NCBI RefSeq assembly: GCF_014650715.1
Contig: NZ_BMVM01000004.1
Location: forward strand, 124,001-188,000
Length of the DNA stretch: 64,000 bases
Reading direction: 5' to 3'
From: Streptomyces bluensis
GTDB lineage: Bacteria > Actinomycetota > Actinomycetes > Streptomycetales > Streptomycetaceae
The notes below the pieces were generated by a model that saw nothing but the letters and a program-made list of their open reading frames with translations, did not search any database and was not told the DNA's origin. The position numbers were made by a program, and so were the translations under genes. Position 1 is the stretch's first letter, and each line of letters begins with the position of its first letter. Of the stretch, positions 51,467 through 59,663 are shown piece after piece.

Positions 51467-53947
51467 ATGACGAACTCTCCGCCTCCGGCCGAGGAGCTGC
51501 GGATCCTCGATGCCGAGCTGCGCCAACTCGACGCTCGCCGCGCCGTGTTGCTGGCCCGCCGGGCCTGGCTGGTGAACACGCTGTACGCGGCGCCGCCCGC
51601 GCCACTCGCACCGCCCGCTCGGAGGACCGAGGCGACGGCGCCCAGCGTCCAGAACGTGCTGCTGGTCCTCGGCGGCCTCCTCCTGACGGTCGCAGCGATC
51701 GCGTTCACGCTGGTCAGCTGGGGTCACATGGGGATCGCCGGGCGCGCGCTGGTGCTCGGCGCGGTCACGCTGGCGGCCCTGGGCGTGCCGCTGCCGTTGC
51801 TCCGGCACGGGCTGCGTTCGACCGCGGAGGCGGTGGCCGGCCTCGGGCTGGCGCTGACGGTGCTGGACGCGTACGCGCTGCACGAGGTCACGTTCACGTC
51901 AGTGCAGGGCACCGGCTACGCCGCGGCGGCGTCGGCGGTGCTGGCCGGGGTGTGGGCGGCGTACGGCGTGGGGATCGGCGTGCTGGTGTCCACGGAACCG
52001 GCGGGGCGGGCCGAGGGCGAGGAGCCCCACCGGTCGCCCACCGGTCCCGTCCTGCTCCGGCTGCCGCTCCCTCTCGCGCTGCTCGCCGCCCAACTCCCCT
52101 TGCTTCTCTGGGCGGTCGCGAGGGACGCCGGTCCGGTCACGATCACGGCGGCCGTGCTGGCCACCGCGGCGGCCGACACGGCTGTCGCGCTCCTGGTGTC
52201 CCTGAAGCCGGTGCGGATCGCCGCCGCGGCCGCCTCGGCCGGCATGGGAGCCTGGGGTGTTCTGGCGGCCGGATGGCTCTCCTGGAACGCGTCCGACCCG
52301 AGTTCCGCCGCCCCTGCGGCGGGGCTCCTCGCCTTCGCCGCGGTGATCGCGCTGACCGCCGCCTGGCACGCCCCGGAGCCGAAGCTCGCCCTCGGTACCG
52401 CCCTGACCGGGGGCCTGCTCCTGGTCGCCGCGGTGGGCGGGGTGCTGAGGGTGTCGCTGCCCGGCGCATGGACGGTTCCGGGCTGTCTGCTGTGCGGGGT
52501 GGCGCTGCTCGCCGTCGTACGGATGCGCCTTCCCGACCCCGTACGGCGCGGACTGGCCGCGGCGTCCGGATGCGTGCAGGCGCTCGCGGTGGCCTGGGCA
52601 CTGCCTCTCGTCGCGCTCGTGCTCGTGGGGCCGCTCGGCTGGGTGGAGCGGATCTGGTCCGCGGCGCCCGAGGATGCCCGGGCGGCGGTCACGACGGACC
52701 TCCCGTGGCCCGCGCATTCGGCCACCGGACCGCTGGTGCTCGCCGTCGTGGCCGGAGTGCTGGTTGTCGCCGGCCGGGACACCGCGTGGCGAGGGCAGGC
52801 ATTGATGGCCGCCCTCACGCTGGGGGTGGCGGCGGCGTTCGTGGTCCCTGCGGTACTGGAACTCCCGTACGCCGTGGGGATGGTGGTGCAGGGTTTCGTG
52901 GTCGTGGCCGTGTTGGCGTTCGCGGGGGCGGCGCCGCGGCTGGAGGCACCAGAGAAGCCGGACGAGGGCGCCGCGCCCGTGCGGCCCCCGCTGGCCGCCA
53001 CCGCAGTGGTCCTCGCCCTGGTCACCTCCCTCAGCCTCGCCTGCGTCGCCCTTGCCTCTCGTACGGCGACACTCGTCGTGCTCGCGGTGTTGGTGGTCGT
53101 GTTCGCGGCGGCGGCTGCCTGGCGGCGGGAGTCGGGGGTGTGGTTGTGGTGCGCGCCCGCCTCACTTGCGTATGCCACGGCCCTCACCTGCGCGATCGGC
53201 GCGGCCGCGGACTGGCAGCCGCAGCACACCGCGCTGCTCGTCCTCGCCGTCCCGGTCGTCGCGGCGGTCGTCGCGGCCCGCCTGGAGGGCTCCTCCATGA
53301 CCGTGCCCGTCGAGGTGACCGGTGCCGGCGCGGGCCTCCTGGCCATCGGGCTCGCGTCCACCGACCCGCCGGTACTGGCCCTGGTGCTCGGACTCGGCGG
53401 AGTCGTCGCCTCGGGCACCGCGCTCCGCCCGGACCGGCGGCACGTCGGCTACGTGGCCGCCGCCCTGTTCCTCCTGGCCGCCTGGGTCCGTCTGGCGTCC
53501 TGGGGCGTGGGCACCCCGGAGGCATACACGCTGCCCGTGACCGTCCCCGCTCTGTTGCTCGGGGTCGTGCGCCGGCGGCGCGACCCGCGCGTCTCGTCCT
53601 GGACGGCGTACGGCCCCGGGCTGACCGTCACCCTCGTGCCGAGCCTGCTCGCGGCGTGGGGCGACTCGGACTGGCCGCGCCCCCTGCTGCTGGGCGCGGC
53701 GGCGCTCGCCGTCACCCTCCTCGGCGCACGGCACCACCTCCAGGCACCGCTCGTCCTCGGCGGCACGGTGCTCACCCTGGTCGCACTGCACGAACTCGCC
53801 CCGTACATCGCCCAGGTCGTCGGCGCGCTGCCCCGTTGGGTACCTCCCGCACTCGCCGGTCTGGCGCTGCTCGCACTGGGTGCCACGTACGAGCAGCGGC
53901 TGCGCGACGCACGACGCGTGCGGGAGGTGCTGGGGCGCTTCCGCTAG
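51467..53947 (+). CDS. Large polytopic membrane protein (SCO7613 C-terminal domain-like)
   Basis: 826 aa. A short coiled N-terminus (EELRILDAELRQLDARRAVLL) is followed by roughly 20 alternating hydrophobic segments from residue 60 to the end (e.g. NVLLVLGGLLLTVAAIAFTLV). It resembles the streptomycete SCO7613 C-terminal domain membrane proteins; function unknown. The stop codon TAG at 53945-53947 falls within the CTAG at the outer end of a 24-bp inverted repeat, so the element may have set or trimmed the C-terminus. Confidence 0.85.
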   Translation: MTNSPPPAEELRILDAELRQLDARRAVLLARRAWLVNTLYAAPPAPLAPPARRTEATAPSVQNVLLVLGGLLLTVAAIAFTLVSWGHMGIAGRALVLGAVTLAALGVPLPLLRHGLRSTAEAVAGLGLALTVLDAYALHEVTFTSVQGTGYAAAASAVLAGVWAAYGVGIGVLVSTEPAGRAEGEEPHRSPTGPVLLRLPLPLALLAAQLPLLLWAVARDAGPVTITAAVLATAAADTAVALLVSLKPVRIAAAAASAGMGAWGVLAAGWLSWNASDPSSAAPAAGLLAFAAVIALTAAWHAPEPKLALGTALTGGLLLVAAVGGVLRVSLPGAWTVPGCLLCGVALLAVVRMRLPDPVRRGLAAASGCVQALAVAWALPLVALVLVGPLGWVERIWSAAPEDARAAVTTDLPWPAHSATGPLVLAVVAGVLVVAGRDTAWRGQALMAALTLGVAAAFVVPAVLELPYAVGMVVQGFVVVAVLAFAGAAPRLEAPEKPDEGAAPVRPPLAATAVVLALVTSLSLACVALASRTATLVVLAVLVVVFAAAAAWRRESGVWLWCAPASLAYATALTCAIGAAADWQPQHTALLVLAVPVVAAVVAARLEGSSMTVPVEVTGAGAGLLAIGLASTDPPVLALVLGLGGVVASGTALRPDRRHVGYVAAALFLLAAWVRLASWGVGTPEAYTLPVTVPALLLGVVRRRRDPRVSSWTAYGPGLTVTLVPSLLAAWGDSDWPRPLLLGAAALAVTLLGARHHLQAPLVLGGTVLTLVALHELAPYIAQVVGALPRWVPPALAGLALLALGATYEQRLRDARRVREVLGRFR

Positions 53948-54157
53948 GGCTTGTTTCGAAAGTCCCGTCGTCCGCCCGGAGGGCGGGCCGAGCGGCGTCT
54001 GGTGCGTGCTCTCGCCGTGCCGGGCGGAAGCCCTCGTACTGGATGTACTTGGGCTTTCGCCCGGTGCGGCGAGTGGGGGTACCTCCCACGCCCTTAAGGC
54101 AGTGGGGGAGCGTGCCAGACGCCGGGCGGCAGGCGGGACTTTCGAAACAAGCCCTAG
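53944..54157. mobile_element. MITE-like 214-bp palindromic element
   Basis: Perfect 24-bp terminal inverted repeats: CTAGGGCTTGTTTCGAAAG... at 53944-53967, complemented at 54134-54157. The interior is a further imperfect palindrome (CGTCTGGTGCGTGCTC paired with GAGCGTGCCAGACG, and GCCGGGCGGAAGCCC near GGGCTTTCGCCCGG) plus the nested hairpin GTGGGGGTACCTCCCAC. It carries no gene. The CTAG at both ends may be a target duplication. It overlaps the stop codon of the membrane protein gene and lies 27 bp from the PL26 gene stop. Confidence 0.8.
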
Positions 54158-54184
54158 GGGCGCCGCGCCCCCAGCGGAGCTCGG

Positions 54185-56935
54185 TTACGGCATCTTGTCG
54201 CCGACCAATGCCAGGTTCTGGATCGCCGCCAGCCCGTACAGTGCCGTGGCGTTGGTCGACACCCACGCCGCCTCACTGCCGGGCACCAACGCCGTCGGGC
54301 CCTCGATCTTCTTCGTGGACCAGTCCGTGGACTCCTTGTAGTCCCAGGTGTCGGCGCTGTTGTAGAACTGCCGCCACGCACGGGCCGCCAGCTTCTCGTC
54401 GCCGGCCTGGACGGCGGCGTACGCGTCCTGACGTGAGTGGCCCTGGAAGAGCAGCAGGGAGCCGAAGTCGGAACCGTAGCGGGCCTTCTGCTCGGCCTTC
54501 GTGGCGTTGAAGTAGCGGCAGTAGTCGATCCACGCCTCCTTGAACTTCGGCATGTCGATCTGGTCGATGAGCTCGGCGCACATCTCGACCAGGCCGAACA
54601 TGGAGGAGAGGTGGGAGACGCTGACCTTGGCCTCCTTGTCGATGGCGAACTTCCCGGTGTCCAGGTCGTACAGCGCGCTGCCCTGGACGAAGCCGTTGGG
54701 CTGGGCGGCGATGGTCTCCATGGTGGACAGGACGCGTGCCTTTGCCTTCTCCCACTTGGGGCCGCGGCGTTCCCACTCGGTGAGCCAGGCGGAGACCAGG
54801 CCGCTCCAGTCGGTGCCGAAGCCGATGGAGAGGGCGTTGCGGTCCGGGGTGTAGGGCTCGGTGCGGATCTTGCGGATGGGGTCGAGGACGAGGAACGTCT
54901 CGTCGGAGTCGACGTTGGCGTGCATGAGGTCGCCGACGCGTTCGTCGGCGGTGAGGAAGTAGTAGTAGCGGCGGTAGGTGGTGTTGGCGATGCGCTGCTG
55001 CTTGGCGCTGTCCGCGTAGTGCTGGACTCCGTGGCGGGTGCCGAGCCCGGCCCATTTGCCGAGGTGGTAGACGTCGACCTCGCCGGTGTGCCGGGTCATG
55101 GCCTCGGCGAAGCGGAAGATGTCGGCGCGGCCGGAGCGCATGTACGCGAACCAGAGCCACAGGTCGGGCGAGAGCTCGGAGTTGTCCCAGGCGTAGCCGC
55201 CGACGTCGTAGCACCACTGGTGGCGGCTGGGGTCGTAGCTGTGCATGATGTCGCCGTAGTCCCAGAAGCCGTACCAACGGCGCTGCTCCACCTGGTCCTT
55301 GTAGTAGGTGAAGAGGAAGTCGAGATGGTTCTCGATCTTCGCCTTGGCGGCGGTGGAGCGGTCCGGCTCGGAGAAGAGCCTGCCGAAGACGCCTGCCTTG
55401 ATGAGCTGCTTGGGCGGGGCGGCGAGCTGCGGGGGCGTGCGCACGGCCGCCACCTGCTGGGCCAGCGCCTCGGCGCTGGGCGTGGACTCGTGGGCCCAGA
55501 AGAGTAGTTCGCTGGTGCGGGCGATGCCGTAGGGAGTGCCGAACTCGGGTTCGTAGTCCTCATAGGTGATGTTGAGGCCTTCGAGCTGCTCGGGGTACGT
55601 GTCCTGGCCCATGCCGTCGTGGTAGAAGCGCAGGTCCATGGGCTGCGCCTCGGGTGACCAGAGCCAGAGGGTGACCTCGGCCGTGTCGGTGTGGGCGCCC
55701 CGGATGTCGAGCTGGGCGGGGAACTTCTCCCAGAAGTCCCTGAGGCCGAAGGCGAACCCGCCGCTCGCGCCGCCCACGTATCCGAAGCCGCTCGCCCGCC
55801 GGCCGCCGCCCGCGCCGATCCAGCCGTGGCCCTTCTTGGTGCGCTTGCGGACCGTGAAGCCGTCGGCAGAGAGCTGGGAGAGGGTGAAGTCGCCCCACTC
55901 GGGGATGTACTGGAGCCGGGTGGTGACCCGCTGGTCCCAGGTGGACGGGTCGGGCAGTTTCCTGCCCTCGAACTGGGCCGTGCGGACGGCCTCTCCGGGG
56001 TCGCGGCGCAGGCCGGTGATGCCCTTGACGGCCTCGCGCAGCAGACCGGTGCCCTCACCGCCGATGCGGATGTGACGGTCGTAGGCGGCGTCGCGCATCG
56101 GCACCTTGAACCGCACGCCGATGCCGCGGATGAAGTCGCCGCCGGCCTTGCCGGGCTCCTGGTTGCCGTCGTACGTGATGGTGTGCACCATGCGGAACGA
56201 CTCGGCGCCCGCGTAGAAGTAGAGCCGGACCGAGAAGGGCAGCCAACTGCGGTCGCCCTTGCGGTGCTTGCCGTCGATACGGACGACCGCACGGACCGGA
56301 CCGTCCTGCTCGACCACGGCCTCACCGATGACGCTCTCGAACCGCTCGTACTTCTCCGTGCCCTGGTCGCCGTCCTCGATCTCGGGCTGTCGCAGCAGTA
56401 CAAGACGGCCGGTGCCGGCGATCTCCGTCGCACCGCGCAGGACCGACTTCACGAGCGTGGAGCCGCTCGTGCCGATCTTCGCGGTGATGACGCCGGTCGA
56501 CACGTCGATGGTGCCGCCGCTCCGGTCGACGGTGACCTTCTTCTCGGGGGCTGCGGGGGTGCCCGCGGTGAGGGTGAGTTTCCCGGAACCGGCGCCCGTG
56601 CCGACCGCGTGGGCGGTCCACTTCAGGGAGCCGTCGGGCCAGTAACCGATGGGCCAGGACTGGACGGGGATCTCCTTGCCGTCCGCGTTCGTCAGGGAGA
56701 ACGCCTGTTCCTTCTCGTAGGCGCCCTTGGGCCATGGCACACCCACGGTCGACCCGGGCGCGGCGCCCAGTCCGCCGTCCTCCAGCCAGTCCAGGGTCAC
56801 GGGGTCCGCGTCCGCCGCCTCTGCATCGGCTCTGGTGGCGGCCTGTGCGTTCGTGCCGAGTGCCCAGCTGAACTGGGCGGCGGCTCCGGCGACCGCGGCC
56901 GCCTTGAGAAGGGACCTGCGGGGGATGGGAGACAT
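54185..56935 (-). CDS. Tat-exported exo-rhamnogalacturonan lyase (PL26/YetA-like)
   Basis: 916 aa. The signal has twin arginines in PRRSLLKAAAVAGAA and a cleavage area near ANAQA at about residue 30. The rest fits the PcRGLX/YetA layout: an N-terminal RIFT barrel (TLDWLEDGGLGAAPGSTVGVPWP), a central sandwich, and a C-terminal alpha/alpha toroid with FWDYGDIMHSYDPSRHQW. PL26 enzymes release unsaturated galacturonosyl-rhamnose from rhamnogalacturonan I. It is the last gene of the sugar cluster. Catalytic residues were not verified. Confidence 0.88.
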   Translation of the reverse strand: MSPIPRRSLLKAAAVAGAAAQFSWALGTNAQAATRADAEAADADPVTLDWLEDGGLGAAPGSTVGVPWPKGAYEKEQAFSLTNADGKEIPVQSWPIGYWPDGSLKWTAHAVGTGAGSGKLTLTAGTPAAPEKKVTVDRSGGTIDVSTGVITAKIGTSGSTLVKSVLRGATEIAGTGRLVLLRQPEIEDGDQGTEKYERFESVIGEAVVEQDGPVRAVVRIDGKHRKGDRSWLPFSVRLYFYAGAESFRMVHTITYDGNQEPGKAGGDFIRGIGVRFKVPMRDAAYDRHIRIGGEGTGLLREAVKGITGLRRDPGEAVRTAQFEGRKLPDPSTWDQRVTTRLQYIPEWGDFTLSQLSADGFTVRKRTKKGHGWIGAGGGRRASGFGYVGGASGGFAFGLRDFWEKFPAQLDIRGAHTDTAEVTLWLWSPEAQPMDLRFYHDGMGQDTYPEQLEGLNITYEDYEPEFGTPYGIARTSELLFWAHESTPSAEALAQQVAAVRTPPQLAAPPKQLIKAGVFGRLFSEPDRSTAAKAKIENHLDFLFTYYKDQVEQRRWYGFWDYGDIMHSYDPSRHQWCYDVGGYAWDNSELSPDLWLWFAYMRSGRADIFRFAEAMTRHTGEVDVYHLGKWAGLGTRHGVQHYADSAKQQRIANTTYRRYYYFLTADERVGDLMHANVDSDETFLVLDPIRKIRTEPYTPDRNALSIGFGTDWSGLVSAWLTEWERRGPKWEKAKARVLSTMETIAAQPNGFVQGSALYDLDTGKFAIDKEAKVSVSHLSSMFGLVEMCAELIDQIDMPKFKEAWIDYCRYFNATKAEQKARYGSDFGSLLLFQGHSRQDAYAAVQAGDEKLAARAWRQFYNSADTWDYKESTDWSTKKIEGPTALVPGSEAAWVSTNATALYGLAAIQNLALVGDKMP

Positions 56936-56962
56936 CAGAGTTCAGCCTTTCCTTTCCGTGCG

Positions 56963-56973
56963 GGAAACTTTCC
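56963..56973. promoter_or_regulatory. Palindromic operator candidate upstream of the PL26 gene
   Basis: GGAAACTTTCC is a perfect palindrome around a central C, 28 bp before the PL26 start. Its GAAACTTTC core matches motifs described ahead of streptomycete polysaccharide-degrading enzyme genes. The cognate regulator is not in the window. Confidence 0.5.
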
Positions 56974-57129
56974 GACGAGCGGTCAGGGGCATTCGGGTGG
57001 TCGTCATGGTCAGGCGAATGATCAGGCCATGACATACGCAGGACAGGACAGACGGAACAGCGGGGGCTGTAGTCCGGACGCCACCCCCGGTACGGGGGGC
57101 GCCGGGCGACGCCCCGCTGAGCACCGGGT

Positions 57130-57753
57130 TCAGCGGCGCCGGTACCGCTCCTCCACGGCGACGGCCGCCGCCGCGACGGCCCCGAGTACCGGTACCGCCA
57201 GCGGCGCGACGAACCAGGCGGATCCGGCGACCACTGCCAGTCCGCCAACGAGCAGGAACGATCCGGCCGGGTCGAGCACGGTCCGCCGCCCGGCGTCCGC
57301 GAGCAGCGTCCACCAGGAGGCGGTAGGCTGCCACACCGCCGCCGCACGCAGTCCGGCGACGGTGAGGCCGATCAGCGCGAACACACCGACGGCACCCACG
57401 AGCGGCCCTCCGGGGAGCCCGGCCCGTACGGCCTGCACATCCACCCAGACCGCTGCCGCGGCGGCCCAGCCCAGGAGTCCGGCGGCCCACCCACCGCGCA
57501 CGGCCGACAGGAAGTCCGCCATGAACTCCCGCCAGCCGCCGCCCTCATGGGCGATGCGCCGCCGCAGATGCCGCGCCCCGGCGGCGAACGCGGCGGGGTA
57601 GGTGACGAGCGGCAGCGAGACCGCCGCGATCCACACGCCGGTGAGAAGACATTCGGCGAACAGCGCGAACCGCTCGCCGAGCAGGGATTCACTCCGTGCC
57701 GTGGATTCCTTGCCCTTGGCCTCGGTGGAGGCCTTCGCGGATGCCTGCGCCAT
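57130..57753 (-). CDS. DUF624 (YesL-like) membrane protein
   Basis: 207 aa with about five membrane helices. DUF624 proteins, including B. subtilis YesL, are found with sugar ABC transporters, and their job is unknown. The pattern LFAECLLTGVWIAAVSLPLVTYPAAFAAGARHLRRR is characteristic, shown here in part as SLPLVTYPAAFAA. It begins 12 bp after the permease gene with AGGTGAG upstream. A 194-bp gap separates it from the PL26 gene. Confidence 0.88.
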   Translation of the reverse strand: MAQASAKASTEAKGKESTARSESLLGERFALFAECLLTGVWIAAVSLPLVTYPAAFAAGARHLRRRIAHEGGGWREFMADFLSAVRGGWAAGLLGWAAAAAVWVDVQAVRAGLPGGPLVGAVGVFALIGLTVAGLRAAAVWQPTASWWTLLADAGRRTVLDPAGSFLLVGGLAVVAGSAWFVAPLAVPVLGAVAAAAVAVEERYRRR

Positions 57754-57765
57754 GGTCAGCTCACC

Positions 57766-58659
57766 TCAGCCCTTCAGACCGGACGTGGCCATACCGTCGA
57801 TCAGATAACGCTGGAAGGCGAGGAAGAAGGCGAGTACCGGCAGGAGGGCGACGAGGGACATGGCGATCATGCCGCCGTAGTCGGCCACGCCCTCCTGGTC
57901 CACGAACATCTTCAGACCGAGGGAGACCGTGTACTTGTCGGGCTCGTTGAGGTAGATCAACGGTCCCATGAAGTCGTTCCACGCGTTGATGAAGGTGAAG
58001 ATCGCGCTGGTGATCAGGGCCGGACGGCACAGCGGGAGCACGATCGACCAGTAGATGCGCAGATGCCCGCAGCCGTCGAGGCGGGCCGCCTCGTCGAGTT
58101 CCTTGGGCAGGTTGCGGATGAACTGCATCATCAGGAAGACGAAGAACGCCTCTGTGGCCAGGTACTTCGGCAGCAGGAGCGGGGTGTACGTGTTGATCAT
58201 TTCCATGTTGCGGAACAACACGTACTGCGGGATCAGCAGCACGTGGTACGGCAACAGCAGCGTGCCGATCATCAGCGTGAACAGCAGGTTGCGGCCCGCG
58301 AACCTGATCCTCGCGAAGGCGTACGCCGTCAGCGAGCACGACACCAGGATGCCGATCACGGAACCGACCGCGAGCGTCAGCGAATTGAGGAAGAACGTGG
58401 AGATCGAGATGTCCGCGATGCCCTCGGTGAGCCGCGAGTAGTTCGAGGTGACCGGGGCGCCCGGGAAGAGGTCCAGGCTGCCGACGATGTCCTCGCTCCG
58501 CTTGAACGAGCCACCGATGACCCAGATCACCGGATAGAGGATCACCGCGAGGATCGCGAGGGAGCCGATGTGCCAGACGACGGAACCGGGCAGCCTGCGC
58601 CGGAGGCCGCCCGCCCTCGTGGACGCGGCCGGCGTGATGTCGGTGGCCTGCGCACTCAT
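57766..58659 (-). CDS. Carbohydrate ABC importer permease (YesQ/MalG type)
   Basis: 297 aa from the ATG at 58659, overlapping the upstream permease stop by ATGA. There are six membrane helices, and the ATPase-contacting EAA loop reads ELDEAARLDGCGHLRIYWSIVLP. It is one half of the membrane channel of a CUT1-type sugar importer. With the partner permease and lipoprotein it resembles yesP-yesQ of Bacillus. No ATPase gene is here; in streptomycetes the shared MsiK ATPase usually serves such importers. Confidence 0.93.
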   Translation of the reverse strand: MSAQATDITPAASTRAGGLRRRLPGSVVWHIGSLAILAVILYPVIWVIGGSFKRSEDIVGSLDLFPGAPVTSNYSRLTEGIADISISTFFLNSLTLAVGSVIGILVSCSLTAYAFARIRFAGRNLLFTLMIGTLLLPYHVLLIPQYVLFRNMEMINTYTPLLLPKYLATEAFFVFLMMQFIRNLPKELDEAARLDGCGHLRIYWSIVLPLCRPALITSAIFTFINAWNDFMGPLIYLNEPDKYTVSLGLKMFVDQEGVADYGGMIAMSLVALLPVLAFFLAFQRYLIDGMATSGLKG

Positions 58660-59663
58660 CGGGCGCCCTCCTCGTAGTGCACCCAGCGCTTCTGGGACCA
58701 GAACAGCACCGCCGTCACCAGGGCGACCGCGACGAGCAGCATCCAGGCCATGGCGGAGGCCAGGCCCATCCGGCTGTTCTCGAAGCCCTGGACGTAGAGG
58801 TAGCAGGTGTAGACCATCGAACCGTCCGCGGGACCACAGGCATTGCCTCCGGCTCCGCCGCCGACGATGTACGCCGAGCTGAAGATCTGGAAGGAGTGAA
58901 TGGTCTCCAGCAGGACGTTGAAGAACAGAACCGGGGAAATCATCGGCAGCGTGATGTTCCAGAACCGCCGCAGCTTGCCCGCCCCGTCGACCTCGGCCGC
59001 CTCGTACAGCTCGCGCGGGACCTGCTTGAGGCCGGCCAGGAAGATGACCATGGGGGCGCCGAACTGCCAGACGGTGAGCGCCACCAGGCTGTAGATGATC
59101 ATGTCCGGGTCGCCGGTCCAGCCGCCGACGTTCAGCCCGAAGAGCTTCTGCGTACGGTCGACGATCGCGTCGTCCGAGAAGATCGCCTTCCAGACGATCG
59201 CGATGGACACGCTCGCCCCGATCAGCGACGGCGCGTAGAAGGCGGCCCGGTAGAAGGCCTGCCCGCGCCGCGGCTGGGCCAGGAGCAGCGCCACCCCGAG
59301 GGCCGCGAGCAGCTTCAGCGGCGTACCGACGACGACGTACCACAACGTCACCCGCACCGAGTGCTGCCAGCGGGGGTCGCCGAACATCTCGGAGAAGTTG
59401 TCGAGACCGATCCACCGGGGCGCGTCGAAGAGGTTGTAGTCGGTGAAGGCGAAGTAGAGCGAGGCGACCATCGGGCCCGCGGTCAGCAGCAGGAAGCCCG
59501 CGATCCACGGGGACATGAAGAGGTAGCCGGCCAGGTTCTCCCGGCGGCCCCGCCGCTTGAGGGCGGCGGGGCGCGAGGACTTGACCGGACCGTGCCGCGG
59601 CTGGGGGCCGTTGCCCTTGGACAGGCCCTCCCTCGCGGGGGCGTGTGTCACGGTGGTTCCCAT
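58656..59663 (-). CDS. Carbohydrate ABC importer permease (YesP/MalF type)
   Basis: 335 aa, ATG overlapping the binding-protein stop (TGATG). A charged N-terminal tail of about 45 residues precedes six membrane helices; the EAA loop is ELYEAAEVDGAGKLRRFWNITLP. The periplasmic loop near the C-terminus (GGGAGGNACGPADG, then TCYLY) is longer than usual and has two cysteines that might form a disulfide. It pairs with the next permease. Confidence 0.93.
   Translation of the reverse strand: MGTTVTHAPAREGLSKGNGPQPRHGPVKSSRPAALKRRGRRENLAGYLFMSPWIAGFLLLTAGPMVASLYFAFTDYNLFDAPRWIGLDNFSEMFGDPRWQHSVRVTLWYVVVGTPLKLLAALGVALLLAQPRRGQAFYRAAFYAPSLIGASVSIAIVWKAIFSDDAIVDRTQKLFGLNVGGWTGDPDMIIYSLVALTVWQFGAPMVIFLAGLKQVPRELYEAAEVDGAGKLRRFWNITLPMISPVLFFNVLLETIHSFQIFSSAYIVGGGAGGNACGPADGSMVYTCYLYVQGFENSRMGLASAMAWMLLVAVALVTAVLFWSQKRWVHYEEGAR

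Noticed and set aside
51436..54510. 1024-codon frame over the large membrane protein gene
   Set aside because: Arg/Gly/Ala-rich composition and no domains; the overlapping frame at 51467-53947 encodes regular membrane helices.
57800..57812. TTA triplets that would mark bldA-dependent genes
   Set aside because: The TTA on the minus strand here is out of frame (reads CGT-TAT in the permease gene); the other TTA triplets I spot-checked were also out of frame.
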